DNA of 64,000 nt from Takakia lepidozioides (taxonomy: Eukaryota; Streptophyta; Takakiopsida; Takakiales; Takakiaceae). The stretch covers positions 21,824,001-21,888,000 of the forward strand of contig CM060734.1 of assembly GCA_030704615.1 (NCBI GenBank), given 5' to 3'. Below the pieces are notes generated by a model. It saw only the letters and a list, made by a program, of their open reading frames with translations, ran no database searches and was not told where the DNA came from. The position numbers and the translations under genes were made by a program. Positions 10,034-22,196 of this stretch are shown piece after piece. How positions within the stretch are numbered: the stretch's first letter is position 1; every line of letters starts with the position of its first letter.

Positions 10034-11137
10034 CACTGCCATGGCTGCTCCCCACTATCTATACCGGAAATGCCAAAATGCCAGCCAATCTTCCAATGCT
10101 CTCATACTCTCAAGTGATGCAGCTCCAGAAGAGAACCACCATGCACGAATTGTCTGGAACAAAGTGTCCGCCTCCTTCATTGTTCTAGCATATTTGTACT
10201 CTTTGCACAATTTACGGTGCTGAGTCTGCATCTCTGGTTTGATGTCCGACTTTGTATGTTTTTCCAGAGATTGTGTCCAATGGAATAGACATGTACGCTC
10301 TCTTCCTCGCATTGGCACTTTTGGGTCGCCCGATCCGAAGACAATACGAACAGCATTGAAATTTGCTTGAGCACTATCCACCATGAAACCTGCGAAATTT
10401 GGAGATGGCAACCCATGGCAGCCCATGACACGTATCAGGGAATTCCACATGAGCTTCTGGGATTCCGTATCCTCGGATTGCATGTCACAAACTGCAATTG
10501 TCATAACTCGTTGGTACACTGGATCGTAGACATGACAAGCCATTGTCGTCCAATCCTTCACTCGTTTCACATGATCAAATATAAGAAAACAGTTCTGCAA
10601 GTCCCCAGTCTTCTGCATCCGCTTCACGAGGCTAACCCCACTGCCCTCCCCAACAGTCGACATTTTGAAAAGAAAAACTTTGATGGCACCTTGACCTGGG
10701 AATACATTGTCCTGGATGTAATCGTACTTGCTCACTCGTTTCAACTCCAAAATGTTGTCTATGTAGCCTCTGATAACAGAGCCCATTCTTAATGCATTGA
10801 TCTGATGCCGAATGTTAGGTGAACTCAAAGTGGAGAAATGATCCATGACCAGGTCCAATGCTGCACCGTCAAGTTTAGTCCCCACAGAATCCCCTTCACT
10901 CAAAATATGGCTTTCCAAGAAGGACTTGCTTGCGCCAAGAGCAATTGCAGATGTTGTTGCGGATGGGTTTATCCCGAACTCCTGTTTAATCAACCTCGAT
11001 ACTGTCTCAACACTCTCCCTGTAATCCCCCTTCGAGACAGGATGGTTATGGAATCCGAAATGCACACAAGCTCTTGTCATTGTTTTCAAACGGTGGACAA
11101 CATAGTACATTCTTGCTCCGCAGAGCGCCAAGCAGGA
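10034..11137 (-). pseudogene. MULE transposase, catalytic core
   Basis: In the same frame as the neighbouring parts. After a zinc-type CKFCKL...H-F-G-F-H-N-H stretch it continues to the transposase domain: FLIFDHVKRVKDWTTMACH, then MTIAVCDMQSED, then GFMVDSAQANFNAVRI and the CLFHWTQSLEKH box that corresponds to the C-x2-H motif of MULE transposases; it ends AFWHFRYR followed by an amber stop just before the intron. Acidic residues in the expected places are intact. One ochre stop (11138-11140) separates it from the N-terminal part. Together with its neighbours it gives about 950 codons with three or four stops. Confidence 0.85.
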
Positions 11138-11494
11138 TTACACAAGTTTGCAGAATTTGCAGACGAAAGTGTTTGCCGGTGGTGGGGCCGTCCCAGGCTG
11201 AAATGGATTTTCCGCCAGACCCTCCCATTCGCTTTGATTATGAACCCCAGACTGAAGAAAGTGTCTGCAATTCAAATTATCACACCTAAGGTGTCCATTG
11301 CAAACTGTTCTTCTGAAAATAAGCTTGTCATCATTCTGAATATTGGATGTTTTTGTTCTGCACCACGGGTGCCCGTCGTGTTTCTTGTCCATTCCATGCA
11401 TCATGATTGTTACACCTCCAACTCGCGGAGGAGGAGGCAGCTCGAATATGATATCGCCATCAAAAGTCTCTGGCAAGAACTTCACAGGGTTCAT
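11138..11494 (-). pseudogene. MULE transposase, N-terminal part
   Basis: Begins MNPVKFLPETFDGDIIFEL and carries HDGHPWCRTKTSN and FRRTVCNGHLRC...C, a zinc-binding arrangement shared with the deleted copy at 4640-4860. It ends at an ochre stop in phase with the core. The start Met lies just after a possible acceptor, so an upstream exon may exist; the deleted copy has about 190 further N-terminal residues that are not found here. Confidence 0.8.
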
Positions 11495-11597
11495 TTGGAA
11501 AGAAAAATAATCAAAGAATCAACTATCATTTAAATTGCAATATGTATGAATCCATCTCAAAAACCTCCCTCAGTCTTGTCATATCCATTGTGCTTTC

Positions 11598-11910
11598 ATC
11601 TACAGTGTATTCATGCGTGCTCCATTTCATGAATGTTTTCCTTTGTTCAACATCCATTGTACATTCATCCTCTGTACTCTTTAATCCACCCCACAAACCT
11701 ACCACATTCATGTCATATACGTTGTGCATTCGTCTAAAGTTTTAGTCATGCATCTTCCTGTCATGAATGTTTTCCATTGCTCAACATCCATTATACATTC
11801 ATCCATTTGACTCTTATCCATCCCTCATTCATCCATCTACATTCATTTTTCACACTCATCCATCTGTTTATCATCCAACTGTACATTCATCCATCCTTTA
11901 TTCATTTGTT
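11598..11910. repeat. ATTCATCC-rich repeat, two ~138-bp units
   Basis: CATGAATGTTTTCC followed by AACATCCATT and ACATTCATCC occurs at about 11627 and again at 11765, an offset of 138 bp, and then decays to scattered ATTCATCCAT. It is adjacent to the 5 prime side of the minus-strand MULE. Confidence 0.7.
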
Positions 11911-13285
11911 GCTTTCAGGTGGGAATGACCACTGCCTTTTATTATGTCGTCCAGCTTGTTTCCGCGGTAAAGGGTGCCAATCCGCAGGAATACACTCCAC
12001 TTCTTCTTGGGCGCGTGGTGACGCGGTATTCAAGTGTGATGACGTGGAGTGAGCCCCGTGATGTGGCATTGGCGCAAGGTGACGTGGCGTGAGCGCAGTT
12101 GCGCTCACGCGACCAGGCTCACGCAGAGGCATCCCTGCACTCGTGCCTCATTCAAAATTCAAGAAAAAAATCCTTTGCTCCGACCGTCAATCGTCACTAG
12201 AATTATCAACTATTCTCCATACCGTATTTTTTCTGACATCCTGGGCAACTTTTAAGCCAGTGGGCCCCCCACTACCCTGCCAATAGCAGCGCACCGTTTG
12301 GATGGGTCATCCTTGCCAGGTGGCAGCCTTACTGCAGGCGGCGGCAGACGCTAGGATGACTTCTATCGGAAAAGACGTAACTCGTGGTGTCACTTTACTC
12401 CAAATGGCTATACTACCATCTTTTTGGAATGTGGACACCTTCTAACAGCCGGGAAAATTACATGTTCAAATTCAATGAGTAAAGCCATTCTAGTTTGTTG
12501 ACATGATGATAGTGGGTAATATGCAACAAATGCTCCCTTAAAAATGGAGGCAATTTATGAATTTTGGTGCCAAGAATAAGAGCTCTTTATGCTACAAACA
12601 ACTTTGTCTAGTCATTGCATGTGAAATATGCATAGTTATCAACAAGCTTCAACTTGGGAAAAAACAAAAGACAAGCCCCCCTGGAGATGTAGGTTGTTCA
12701 TGATCATTGAGAATGCAAAGTGTAACAGGTCCACAACATAGACCACGACAATGCTCCATGGAAACTTGGTGACATGAAATTAATCTACGAATTTGAACTA
12801 TAGTATCACGATCGCAAGTGGAACACAAGAATCTTGCCTTGCATACTTTTGAAAACCAATTTCAATGCAACCGTCTTCCTCCGCTTTATTTCTTCATGCT
12901 TTCTCATCAATTCTCTACTATTGATATTAAGATGGTCTACACTAGAATCTACTAAGAAAAAATTACAGATAGCTATATAAACATGCTAGTGACTACATAT
13001 AGAAAAATTACATTTGGGGACATGTAGTGTCACTTAGCAAAATTATAGGGGCCCCCAACCATAGAAGCACCACAAGTGCACCACCGTTGTGGTTCACCCC
13101 CGCGCCTCATTTATAGTTACTAGGCTAGCTAGGCTAAAATAATCTCAAAACAAACTTATTTTTCTTACCTATTTTGATCCAAAAACAATAGCAATCAGTA
13201 AGATCTTAATGCAAGCGTGCGGTTTGCCTGTGCTTTCGTCATGGCAGGGCGTGTCAGCGGGGCGACTGCGGGGAAGCGAACCCCA
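11911..13285. other. No gene seen
   Basis: Contains the GCGTGAGCGCA/TGCGCTCACGC palindrome near 12087 and then AT-rich DNA. No frame shows codon structure or a known motif. Confidence 0.6.
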
Positions 13286-13491
13286 CGTTCGCTTCGCCGG
13301 GCGAATTCGCTTCACTGTAGGTAAAGTGTATTTGTTTTTCATCTTGCGTAGTAGAAATCAGCTTGTTTTATCCAGTAAAAATGGAGCTGCGTCGTCTCGC
13401 ACATGTTGCGGCGACCTGTGCAAGACCTGTCGTACTGTACTTGCTAGGTTTTGATTTTTTAAGTGTATGCTTTCTCTACAGTAGAGCAAAC

Positions 13492-14445
13492 ATGGAAGAT
13501 TCTCTTCCCAGCTCTTTCTTGGGTTATTTTCTAGAAGGAGTTGAAGGGTTTTCCTCTTCCTCTCCTCGAGATGTGCAAAAAAATGTGCAAGCTCTTCAAG
13601 CTCCTCCAAACCATTTGCAGGAAGTCTAAGCTTTGAAAAATCATGTACAGATAGTCCCAGCTCAGGAAGATGGTGGGAGACTGTGGACAAATCCCTGCAT
13701 TGAGTTTTTGTTGGATTTGTGGGAGGAGAAACATCGGGAGTACAACCGAGAACACATGAGAGAAGTGAATTGGAAAGAGCTTGCAAAGTTGTTGAACCTG
13801 AACTTTGCAAATCATGTGCAATGGACCTGAAAGCAATGCAGAGAAAAAATCAACAAGATGGAGGACAAGTATATAGAGGAGAAAAAGAAGACTAAGGTGA
13901 CAGGTGCCGTGCCTTCAGATTGGTCTTGGTTTGATAGATTTGACAACATTTGGGGAGGAACCTCGAAAATTAATGTTGTCCCTCATGCTATCGATCAGGG
14001 AGTTTATTCTACTCATATTGAGCCTGTGGAAGTGAGTGATGATGAGGATACTGTTCCACAAACTCAGCAGGAAGATGTACCGAGGACTCCTAGTGAACGC
14101 ATGACTCCTGTTTTTGGTGACGGTGTTGAGGATGTTGCACCTGAGCATGCTGCTTTGGCTAGTTCACCAAGGACCAAAGCTTGCAAGCTCCCTGGTGTGC
14201 AGGGAAAGCCGCATGGGAAAGCAGATAAGAAGAGGAGGCGTTTGTCTGTAGGGTCCTCTGTAATTGCACATGCTATCAAAGACTTCGGCGATGGTGTGAA
14301 AGAAATAAAAAAGTTGAAGATGGAAATGACTGAGAGAATCACTACTCAGATGCTTCAGAGTGAACAGGTAAGGAGAGATGTGATAGTGCAAGGACAATTG
14401 CAGATGGCTGCCCTCTTTGCAGAGGTTTTGAAGCCTAAAGAATAA
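13492..14445 (+). pseudogene. Harbinger-associated Myb/SANT-like DNA-binding protein
   Basis: From ATG 13492 one frame runs to 14445 with only two stops: ochre at about 13627 and opal at about 13828. The Myb/SANT-like helix region follows the first stop: RLWTNPCIEFLLDLWEEKHR, VNWKELAKLLN, then W-T-stop-KQCREKINKM; the opal sits where an Arg codon (CGA) would fit. The C-terminal part has an acidic stretch, a basic KADKKRRRLS signal-like patch and a helical tail (KEIKKLKMEMTERI). In this family the protein binds the element ends and helps import the transposase. Confidence 0.8.
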
Positions 14446-14670
14446 TGCAGAGCTTGGTATGGTTTAGGGTGCTGTGTGTGGGAAAGCATCCAATGTTGAG
14501 TTACAACTGCAATAAAAATTTGTTTGATCTCGATACCAAATGGAGTACAGAATAGGCGTTTAGGCCTTAGCTGGATTATCTATCAACCACTGCTCAAACA
14601 ACTTAGTCCTTAATCTTTCTCCTTCTGCTTTTGCAATCTCTCCATCTTTCAGTGTCGGTAATCTATCAAT

Positions 14671-15828
14671 TCAAAAACCCGCCAAACGATCTCTTTTAGC
14701 TGGGGCATTGACAAGCCCTGGCTCAGGAGCACCCCACAACTCACAAAAATTATGCAAGACACAACAAGTTACCGCAATTCTAGCAGCTCTATCAACTCCA
14801 GAATTAAAATGTTTCAGAATAAGCCATCTGGTTTTTAGATATCCAAAAGCATTTTCTATTGTCATCCTGCCTAAGTTCATGCTAGAATCAATCTTCTATA
14901 TGTCAGCAGGATTGCGGGTTTTCCAATTCTTCTGCAAGTATGTGCGGATAGGATAAGCTGCATCTCCAATCAAGTACGAAGTGTATCTCATGCCTCCAAG
15001 TGTGACCACTGGCTCGACATCTTGAACAGTCCTCCATCATGAACCCCTCCTAGTCGGCCCGCACATACATTCCAAAATATCTTGTCTGCATCACAAACGG
15101 CTTGCAGCACAATACTTTGGAATTTTTTCTAGTCTAAAAATCACTAAGTGCAAGTGTGACTCTTTTATTGGGAAGCTCAGCTAAAGGAATGTGACTGCCA
15201 TCAATTGCTCCACAAACATTAGGTAGCCCTGTGAGCTCTTGGAAACGGTTTATAATCTCGTTCAAACGGTCACCTGAAAGGATACTAATGTACTTGTTGA
15301 ACAATTTATTTCTATCAGTTAGAATGTTACAAACAATATCAACATACTTTCGTATGGTTGATGCACCCACATTGAAACGATCAGCCATATGTGTAGCACT
15401 ACACCCATGAGCAAACCTATATAGAACAATGGCCACAATTTTTCTGATCTCTAATTGTGGCCTCACAGGATTAAGAGATCGAGATTGCAAGAAAGGTGTC
15501 AATTCTAAAACTAAGTTGTTGAAAGTTCAAAACTCATTCTGTAAAACATTAAACATTTATTGTCTCTCATTTCAGGTGTAGTATGCCACACGTTTCTTTC
15601 TACATGATCCCAATGCGTGTATTGTCTAGGTTCTTTCCACCACAAGCAAGGTGGATGTCTCTTTCTCTTTGCAATGACACAGAAAATTGGAAAGAAACTA
15701 AACCCTATTGGTGGTTCATTGTCTGCAAGCAAGTGCCTCACTCTGGACTTGAACATTCCACAGTTTCCTAAGGTAACAGAAAGAAGCATCAAAATGAGCA
15801 AAACCCTTCCCATGAGAGCTCGGTCCAT
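14671..15828 (-). pseudogene. PIF/Harbinger DDE transposase (decayed)
   Basis: Fragments of one transposase in successive frames. N-terminal part: LWWKEPRQYTHWDHVERN; a single-base loss near 15525 shifts the frame into LELTPFLQSRSLNPVRPQL and a helix-turn-helix-like stretch (SATHMADRFNVGASTIRKYV). Catalytic motifs: GAIDGSHIP (first Asp) near 15200, LIGDAAYPIRTYL (second Asp) near 14960, and IENAFGYLKTRW (Glu) near 14840, followed by VTCCVLHNFCELWG. Stops and a missing block after the first Asp show it is dead. The order and motifs are diagnostic for the superfamily. Confidence 0.88.
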
Positions 15829-16064
15829 TTTTCTATGGTTGGGTTTGGAAAGTTACAAGCACTTGAGCGCGTAATGGCAAGCACCTCATCATATAATGGC
15901 AAACACCTCAGCATGTAAGGGCAAGCACTGAGCTTCGGTAAAAACCAACTCCAAAAAGAAAAATGCGACAGGGCCACCAACCGTTTGCTACATGTGCCGG
16001 GTACAGCCCTTCGCTTCACTCCCTTGACGTTGGGCCCACCGCTGGCGAATTCGCCAGGCGAACG

Positions 16065-19000
16065 GGAATGAGCGAAGGTGCATGTGCGCAGGCCTACTAG
16101 CTCCTTCGAGAGGCCCCTTTTCAAATCCTCCCCACCCCCTCTTAAGCCGGACTCACTATTATTTTAGAAGAGAGAGAGAGAGGGATGACACCAACTGTAG
16201 TTAGCGTAAATAAAAGCCTCTTTCTCTTGCAGGTAGTGCTCCCGATCGAAGATTTTAGAATACTAATGGTTGTCATGCAATGACAAGTAATTTTTTGGTA
16301 ATTACTTGGTAATGGTGGTAGAACTGTCACTTTGGTGTTGGGTCAATTATTGACATTTGGTGTTTGGTGTCATTCCAATCTGTATCACTCTTGAGAGGGG
16401 TTGGGGAAGACTTGACAAAGAGCAAACAAGCGTACCTTGCTCTCAGAGATAGCCCGGTTGCACAGCCTCCTTCCACGTGGTCAAACAAAAGTGTGAAGTT
16501 ATAAGGAGATCAGCTCCCTTTCACCCGCTATCGTTAGTTGGTATTTGGGATGACATATTGAGTAGGTCTTTTTCTTCAGGTTTTTTCTTTTCTTCTTGGC
16601 TCTCTTTTCTTCATTAGAGCAACTGGTTCATCTTGGGAGATGAGTTGGTTACATGGACGGCCGGCCAAAAGGCTTTTTTTGGGGCGTCCTCCTACCTCAC
16701 TAAAGCCTAGCCGCACTGCCCTATTTCTTTGTGGCTACGTCGAGTTTAGCCAGCTTCGTCTATTTGGCTCTTGCACTACACAATTTAGCCGTAGCTAAAT
16801 ATTCGCCACAACTAAACTACCCCGTTTATTTGCCGTGCCTATTAAACTCTCTCCCCCCACGTATTAATTTTAGCATTTGGGGGCAAGATGAGGAAATTTC
16901 AGAAAGTGCCCGCTCCTCCTTCTCGCTCCTCTCTCCTTGCCTTCTCCTTGTGAAAATGAAGCCTGACAGGTTGCAGTGAGGATGAGGACCTGATTTCAAC
17001 CTGGAGGAGGTCCACTTAATTTCACTTTAAGGACGCTTATATGCGTTATTTTTTGCTTATGTCAAATTTGTGTGGTGTCTGTATTTGAAGTCTCCAACAC
17101 CTTTCTCTATGTCTCTTCCACTTATTGTGATGTTAGAGCCCACCTTCACAAAGAGTCCAATATCCTTGAACCTGATCTTAGTTACCTTGACTTGAGCAGA
17201 GTACCCTCACCCCTCTTTTTTACTAGGGTATGGAAGGCACCATGAGATTGTTATAATGCTGATGTACATTCAAAGAATTGTATATGAGATAAACACGGTG
17301 TTCATAATTTGAAATGGCAGTAGTGTGGACTGAATTATTCAGACAATGAGCTCTCAAATTTGTCATAGTGGTCATCATGTATTTGGTCTTGGATTGAAAT
17401 TTGCAAAGGTCTATGGGCCGGACATTATGTGATCATCCAACAGCTAGAGACACGAGTAATTATGAGCTGTTTGATATAATTGTAGGGACTCGATGCACAT
17501 ATCTACCTCATAAAAGAAGGCAGGAGTGATAACTTATGTTGCTTTTTGGCATCAAAGTCTTATGGGATCTATGGTGTTGTTTTTTATACACCTCCAGCGT
17601 GCCCCTCACACCACCCATGAGCTATGGCGTCCCCCATGTAGCTCTTGTTTCCCATTCTCTTTTTCCTTCTGCATCTAATGAGCTATTGCGTCCCGCGTAG
17701 TGAAAGAAGCACAGCTGGGCAATGAGGACGGTAACATTCCTTAACCATGGCTTACTACAGCTATTTGCTGCCCTGTAGCCATGGCTAACTAATCACAATT
17801 TAGCCAGCCACGGTTAGTGGTGGCTACAGTGTGGCTGGGCCGAAGAGAAATGAAAGTTTGTTTTTGTTTTTTTTGTTTTTTTTGGGCTAGGGCCGTTGTT
17901 TCCTTGGAAACCAAAAACAAAAAAAACAATAGGAATAATGTAAGAACTTAACACACGAGTACGATCTGACAATACTTCCACCGAATTCAAGTAGCTTCCG
18001 CTCCTCCAGCGGGTGGCGAAGGGGCGTGTGGGGATATAAGTTTATTCAGCGAGTTTGGGGTAGCGGGGCAGTGGGACTTAGCTCATCCTATCAACTCTTC
18101 CCCACCCCTCTTACCCGGGACTCACTAATAAATATTTCAGAATGCATGATCTCACCTTCTTCCACTGCATCCACTCCATGGATCTTCTTCTCCACCGCAT
18201 CTACCCCTTAATTCATGGACTCCGTATAACCCCACATAATCAAGGAGTCAGACAACTCCTAAATTTTCTACTGTCACACCATAAGTCCAGATGGTTCAAC
18301 CTCATCAATGTGGGAACGTTCTAAAGAAGGCCATCAGATTGCACTATACCCTTGTGGCTCCTACCATGCACATGTCTAGTTCACCCTTGTCACTACCGAT
18401 CAAGACTCTGTCTAGATATCTTAGTAATCCATGGACTCCCTATCACGTCGACATTATCAAACAGGGCCACTCCCATCCCTCATCTTTCATATGATAGAAT
18501 TCACATTCTGTCATAATAGGTACCCAGACAATTGATTACATATAAACGTGACAAATACGAACCCCTCATAATGGGCTTTTGTCAGCATGGATGGAACGTG
18601 GCCCCTTGACTATTATCACCGGAGGTGTCAGGGGAGGCACACATAGCCATAATGTCCACATCCTAAAAGAGAACCTCAAACTACTTCTTGAACGCACCAC
18701 CCTCCTTCTATGCACCGGGGGTTGGTAGAACATGAGTTGAGCACGAGAAAACGTGGGCGTGAGCACAAAAACACCGCAGGATACACATGTTTCCACGGAC
18801 ACAAAATTCACGCGAATAGGGTTCCAAAATAGAGAAAATGTTAGTTGTGTGCCTATTTTTGTGCCTATCTTTGTCCCTATTTCTGTTCCTAAACCCTAAA
18901 CCCTAATGAAACTAGGCACCTGTAATGTATATCTTCAAGCTCCAAGTTCCACATATCTACAGCTTTGGTATCCTACAAAAGAATAACACATTAGGGAAAA

Positions 19001-19944
19001 ACAAAGTCACAATAACCAACACCATCCAAAACACACAAACACCAAACAATAATTGAACAACGGGTTTCAATAGCGAAATAAATCAAGGTATCGGGTTTCG
19101 CCAGCGAAATTTCCAGGTATCGCTGTGTAGGTCATTATCCAATGGTTTCGTGGGCAAAACAAAATGTGTTGTGTTTGGTTTTGCATATAAGAGACGACGT
19201 GAGATTGTTTTATTTCGCTAACGAATTGTTATGTGCTTATTGCGGCATGTTGGTACCCATGTTTTCATGGGCGAAACAGAATGAAATAATTCTAGTTTCG
19301 CGTATTACTGATTGCATCGAGCGGTCTCACCTGCACTTGACTAAATATGCAACTATTAAGCAACGAAAATCCTTGATGGAGACGGCACCTACCGGATATT
19401 CCTTATGCCCCAACTTCGCGTGGCTTGTGCTCACGTGAGCACAAATTGCACGTTTTAGTTTCGCCATCGCATATTTTCAAGAATATTCTACGAATTTCCG
19501 GTATATCCTCTTCTGCTCTACCCAACCTCCTACGCACCATACATTTTACAACTATCCCATCGCCCTTAATCCTCAACAAGCGCATGATTGATGGTGGTCA
19601 GCTAGCCAATGTGTGACTGGCCTGGTGCTAAGCCCACTCCTGAAAGGGGGCAGTACCCGCAAGGGGAAGAGACTCTTATTTACACTAGCTCTAGTTGATG
19701 TCTATATACAACGACGAGTAGCCTACTAGTATGATGGTGGGGATGGTAGCTATGAGGATTGGAATTCTTTGTGGGCCATAGTTTCACCCCGCTGTTGTAG
19801 GTTAGTGTCACCCCCTCTTTGTGTCAACCCAGCTCCTGTGGTTCGTGTCACCCTGATCTGTGTCACCCCCACTTGTGCGGTGTAGATTTCAAGTGTTTGA
19901 TGTAATTTCCTCTTAGTACATTGTAGACTTACTCAAATTTGGAC
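16065..19944. other. Intergenic, no gene seen
   Basis: Long AT-rich stretch. The only structure I see is: a ~33-bp similarity between 16120-16160 and 18095-18130 (TCCCCACCCC...GGACTCACTA, same orientation); two copies of CCTAAAC at 18888-18905; and four or five TTTCGC...GCGAAA-like motifs at 19070-19320, two of them about 120 bp apart in similar context. GTGTCACCCC motifs recur at 19805-19870 and 20375-20455, on both sides of the MITE inserted at 19948. Confidence 0.55.
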
Positions 19945-19947
19945 TTA

Positions 19948-20367
19948 GAGCATCTCCACGGTGCCACAGTACTTGCCCGAAAACGGCAATCTAACGACGC
20001 GGGGTCCAAAAAAGTAGCGCAACTTGCTCCACGGTTGGCTCAGCCCGGTAGAATTGCTACCGGGCCCGCCTTAAATGTGCCTCCCACCCGGCACTTTTGC
20101 CAATCATACCGGGACCCGCCAACCACTCTACATCAAATTTGTAAGTTATTTGTGAGTTAATGAGATATGATGTCCTCGGTCAACGCGCCAAGATTGTGAT
20201 CGAGCGGCGGGCCCCCCTCGGGGCTATCTCCCTGGGGGCTATCTGTGCCGGGTCTCCTACCGTCCCAACCGTGGAGTGTCAGCCAACCAGTCCTTGTAAA
20301 AAATGCCGTCGCCCTTGTAACCAGGGTATATAACGTTTGACGGGCCATGCTCACCATGGAGATGCTC
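19948..20367. mobile_element. MITE, PIF/Harbinger-type (TTA duplications)
   Basis: A 420-bp segment beginning GAGCATCTCCACGGTG and ending with the inverse (CACCATGGAGATGCTC); terminal repeats of 16 bp with one mismatch. It is flanked on both sides by TTA (19945-19947 and 20368-20370), the target site of PIF/Harbinger. The outside sequences (CAAATTTGGAC / GTCAGTCAAATTT) are a single GTGTCACCCC-rich region split by the insertion. No coding capacity. Confidence 0.85.
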
Positions 20368-20541
20368 TTAGTCAGTCAAATTTCGTGACACCAAGTAGGA
20401 GTTACACTGATTAGGGAGTGTCACTCCGGATGATAGTGTCACCCCATTGCATGTCACCCCAAAATGTCACGTTGGGTGGGAACGACTTAACATGCCGAAA
20501 ACCAACATAATGTATGGTCAGAGGTCGCAAGTGTGCATTAA

Positions 20542-21183
20542 CCCTTAAACGCCCAGTAGCCCGTTTCGGGCTTTTGGGTTTAGAAAAATCTGAATAACTT
20601 TTTGCATTCTCCATAGAATTGTGTGAAAAAAAAATATAGTGTTCTTGGGCACATGGCACACCAAGATTCATTGCCCGATTGCCTCGGATCTGCCAAGTTG
20701 CAAAGAGGTCTCATCACGCAAGCAGGGGGGTCACGATTTGATAAAGGTAATTCTCGTTGTTTCATTCTTCACACTTGTGTCAGAGAGGGAGAGAAACATG
20801 GGATTTTCCCAGGTTTGACCAAGTGGCAACATCACATGCATTGGCCAAATTGGATACTTTTTGGCTTGTTGGATGAGGGATCTGAAGGGGATGAAACCCT
20901 GCTAATTTCGCCTCAATCCCATTTGATACCGTCACTCAAATCTTTAAAAAATTACCAAAAATGGATATGTTTCTCAAAAGGGCCCCAATAATGGGGCCCA
21001 CATTCAACGGTGGCATTTTGTGGATCTGGGGCTGATTGGCCTCAAATTCGGCAGGTGGAAGGTACGCACCTAATGTGCGGTCAAGTTCTTTAAAAAGTTA
21101 ATTTTCTGAAAGTTACACCTTTTTTTCACTTAAGGGGTCATGTTTTCTGAAAAAATCAAACTATGGCACTGGGCGTTTAAGGG
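20542..21183. mobile_element. Non-autonomous element with TTAA sites and CCC ends (piggyBac-like)
   Basis: 642 bp with perfect 16-bp terminal inverted repeats CCCTTAAACGCCCAGT, bracketed by TTAA at 20538-20541 and 21184-21187. Duplication of TTAA and ends starting CCC are the signature of piggyBac. The interior has no transposase; the 122-codon frame inside resembles nothing known. The perfect ends suggest a fairly recent insertion. Confidence 0.8.
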
Positions 21184-21374
21184 TTAAAGTGCTTACATTA
21201 TTCCTATTGTTCCCATAATCCCTACTTTTATTTTATAACAGCATCTTCAAAGAACTTTAGTGTCTCTACCTGTAAAGCAAAAAAACAAAAAAGTCTCTCT
21301 TAACTTCCCCCGTAAGTTAAATTGCAAATTGGAATTGTACTTCCAACCCTCGTCAGTAATCCTAACCTCAACAA

Positions 21375-21490
21375 TTACCATTATAGCCTTGAGGCGATTG
21401 TGCTTCTCAAGAGGAAATGATTTGGTCCATACATCCGCTACCATATCTTCAGTAAAACAAACGATTAACTCGATATCACTAATTTCACAG
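21375..21490 (-). pseudogene. Ty1/copia pol C-terminal fragment
   Basis: Reads ISDIELIVCFTEDMVADVWT followed by KSFPLEKHNRL, the end of the copia RNase H (T-x-D-x-x-A-D-x-x-T-K-x-L-P). Only about 40 residues are left, with unrelated sequence on both sides. It lies 0.5 kb past the 3 prime end of the PARG gene. Confidence 0.7.
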
Positions 21491-22010
21491 CTTACAGCTT
21501 TAACGCTCCTGAAGCTAACTATCCCAAAAAGACGTCCCAAATGTTGGGTTGCCCAGAGACTGGGAACAATGCTTTCCAATTGACCGAGCCCTGCGATGGA
21601 AATGCAAATAATTCAAAATGCATGCATCTGAACAATACTAACCTCAGGCCCTTGTCTTGACTGATTAGAGGTACACCACCAAACCACCAAACCACCAATG
21701 AGGGGAAGCCCCCTCTGATGTCTCCATTCACAGGCATGGAGTAGCAAATATCACCCTTTTGGGAATGTGGCAAATTGTAGCCCGAGTTTGCCAGATTCCG
21801 TATCCATCCTTCAGCCAGTCTAAGTAAGAATCCAGTTGATGGAGAGGAGTGAAGTCCTTTGTTGCAAATACACCTTGCCAGGGAGGCTAGGCTCTCGATT
21901 GTTAGGGGACATGAAGAGACGTTCGGAATTTTGAAGTTCAGAGAATCATTTACTTTTTCCCCATCATGGCACCTTTTTGTAAATAGTTCTATTATTCATC
22001 TCCATGTTTC
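21491..22010. other. Downstream flank of the PARG gene
   Basis: No gene recognised. It would contain the 3 prime untranslated region of PARG on the minus strand; no clear polyadenylation signal was chosen. Confidence 0.4.
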
Positions 22011-22196
22011 TTATCTGTCCGAATAAAAACCTTCGTAGGGAACCAGTGAGGCAAGATCTGTGCTCGGTTGAGGTAAAAGCCAATCAAAAAATTCTATACA
22101 GCCCTGCCTGCTTAGCCTGCGCTTCCCATAATCTACAAGCATACTCCATAGCTCCCCCACACACCAACCTTCTTTCATTATCCAGTCCACAATCTC
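22011..22196 (-). CDS. PARG: Poly(ADP-ribose) glycohydrolase, exon 3
   Basis: Final exon. It follows a TTTGCAG acceptor and reads EIVDWIMKEGWCVGELWSML, continuing VDYGKRRL...FFDWLLP to the stop at 22011. This is the conserved helical end of plant PARG (V-x-W-I-L...W-T-V-G-D-L-W). It joins exon 2 in phase 0 across a 657-bp intron. The whole predicted protein is 654 residues, with exon sizes 882, 897 and 186 nt. Confidence 0.85.
   Translation of the reverse strand, partial: EIVDWIMKEGWCVGELWSMLVDYGKRRLSRQGCIEFFDWLLPQPSTDLASLVPYEGFYSDR

Larger units (their letters stand above)
13286..16064. mobile_element. PIF/Harbinger element (decayed), probable extent
   Basis: It carries the two genes typical of the superfamily in convergent order: a Myb/SANT-like protein (+) and a DDE transposase (-). 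Left sequence CGTTCGCTTCGCCGGGCGAA at 13286 and the reverse complement of 16045-16064 (CGTTCGCCTGGCGAATTCGC) are similar and inverted, so they may be the terminal repeats. Target duplications were not established. Confidence 0.6.

Noticed and set aside
9222-11533. Plus-strand ORFs of 120-240 codons
   Set aside because: Antisense shadows of the minus-strand MULE transposase, which has recognisable motifs.
16065-18140. Second Harbinger element between 16.1 and 18.1 kb
   Set aside because: Only a ~33-bp direct similarity; no inverted ends, duplication or coding remains.
18888-18905. Interstitial telomere
   Set aside because: Only two CCTAAAC units; could be a chance or promoter-type telo-box.
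20623-20991. 122-codon ORF inside the piggyBac-like element
   Set aside because: No transposase motif and far too short; kept only as interior sequence.
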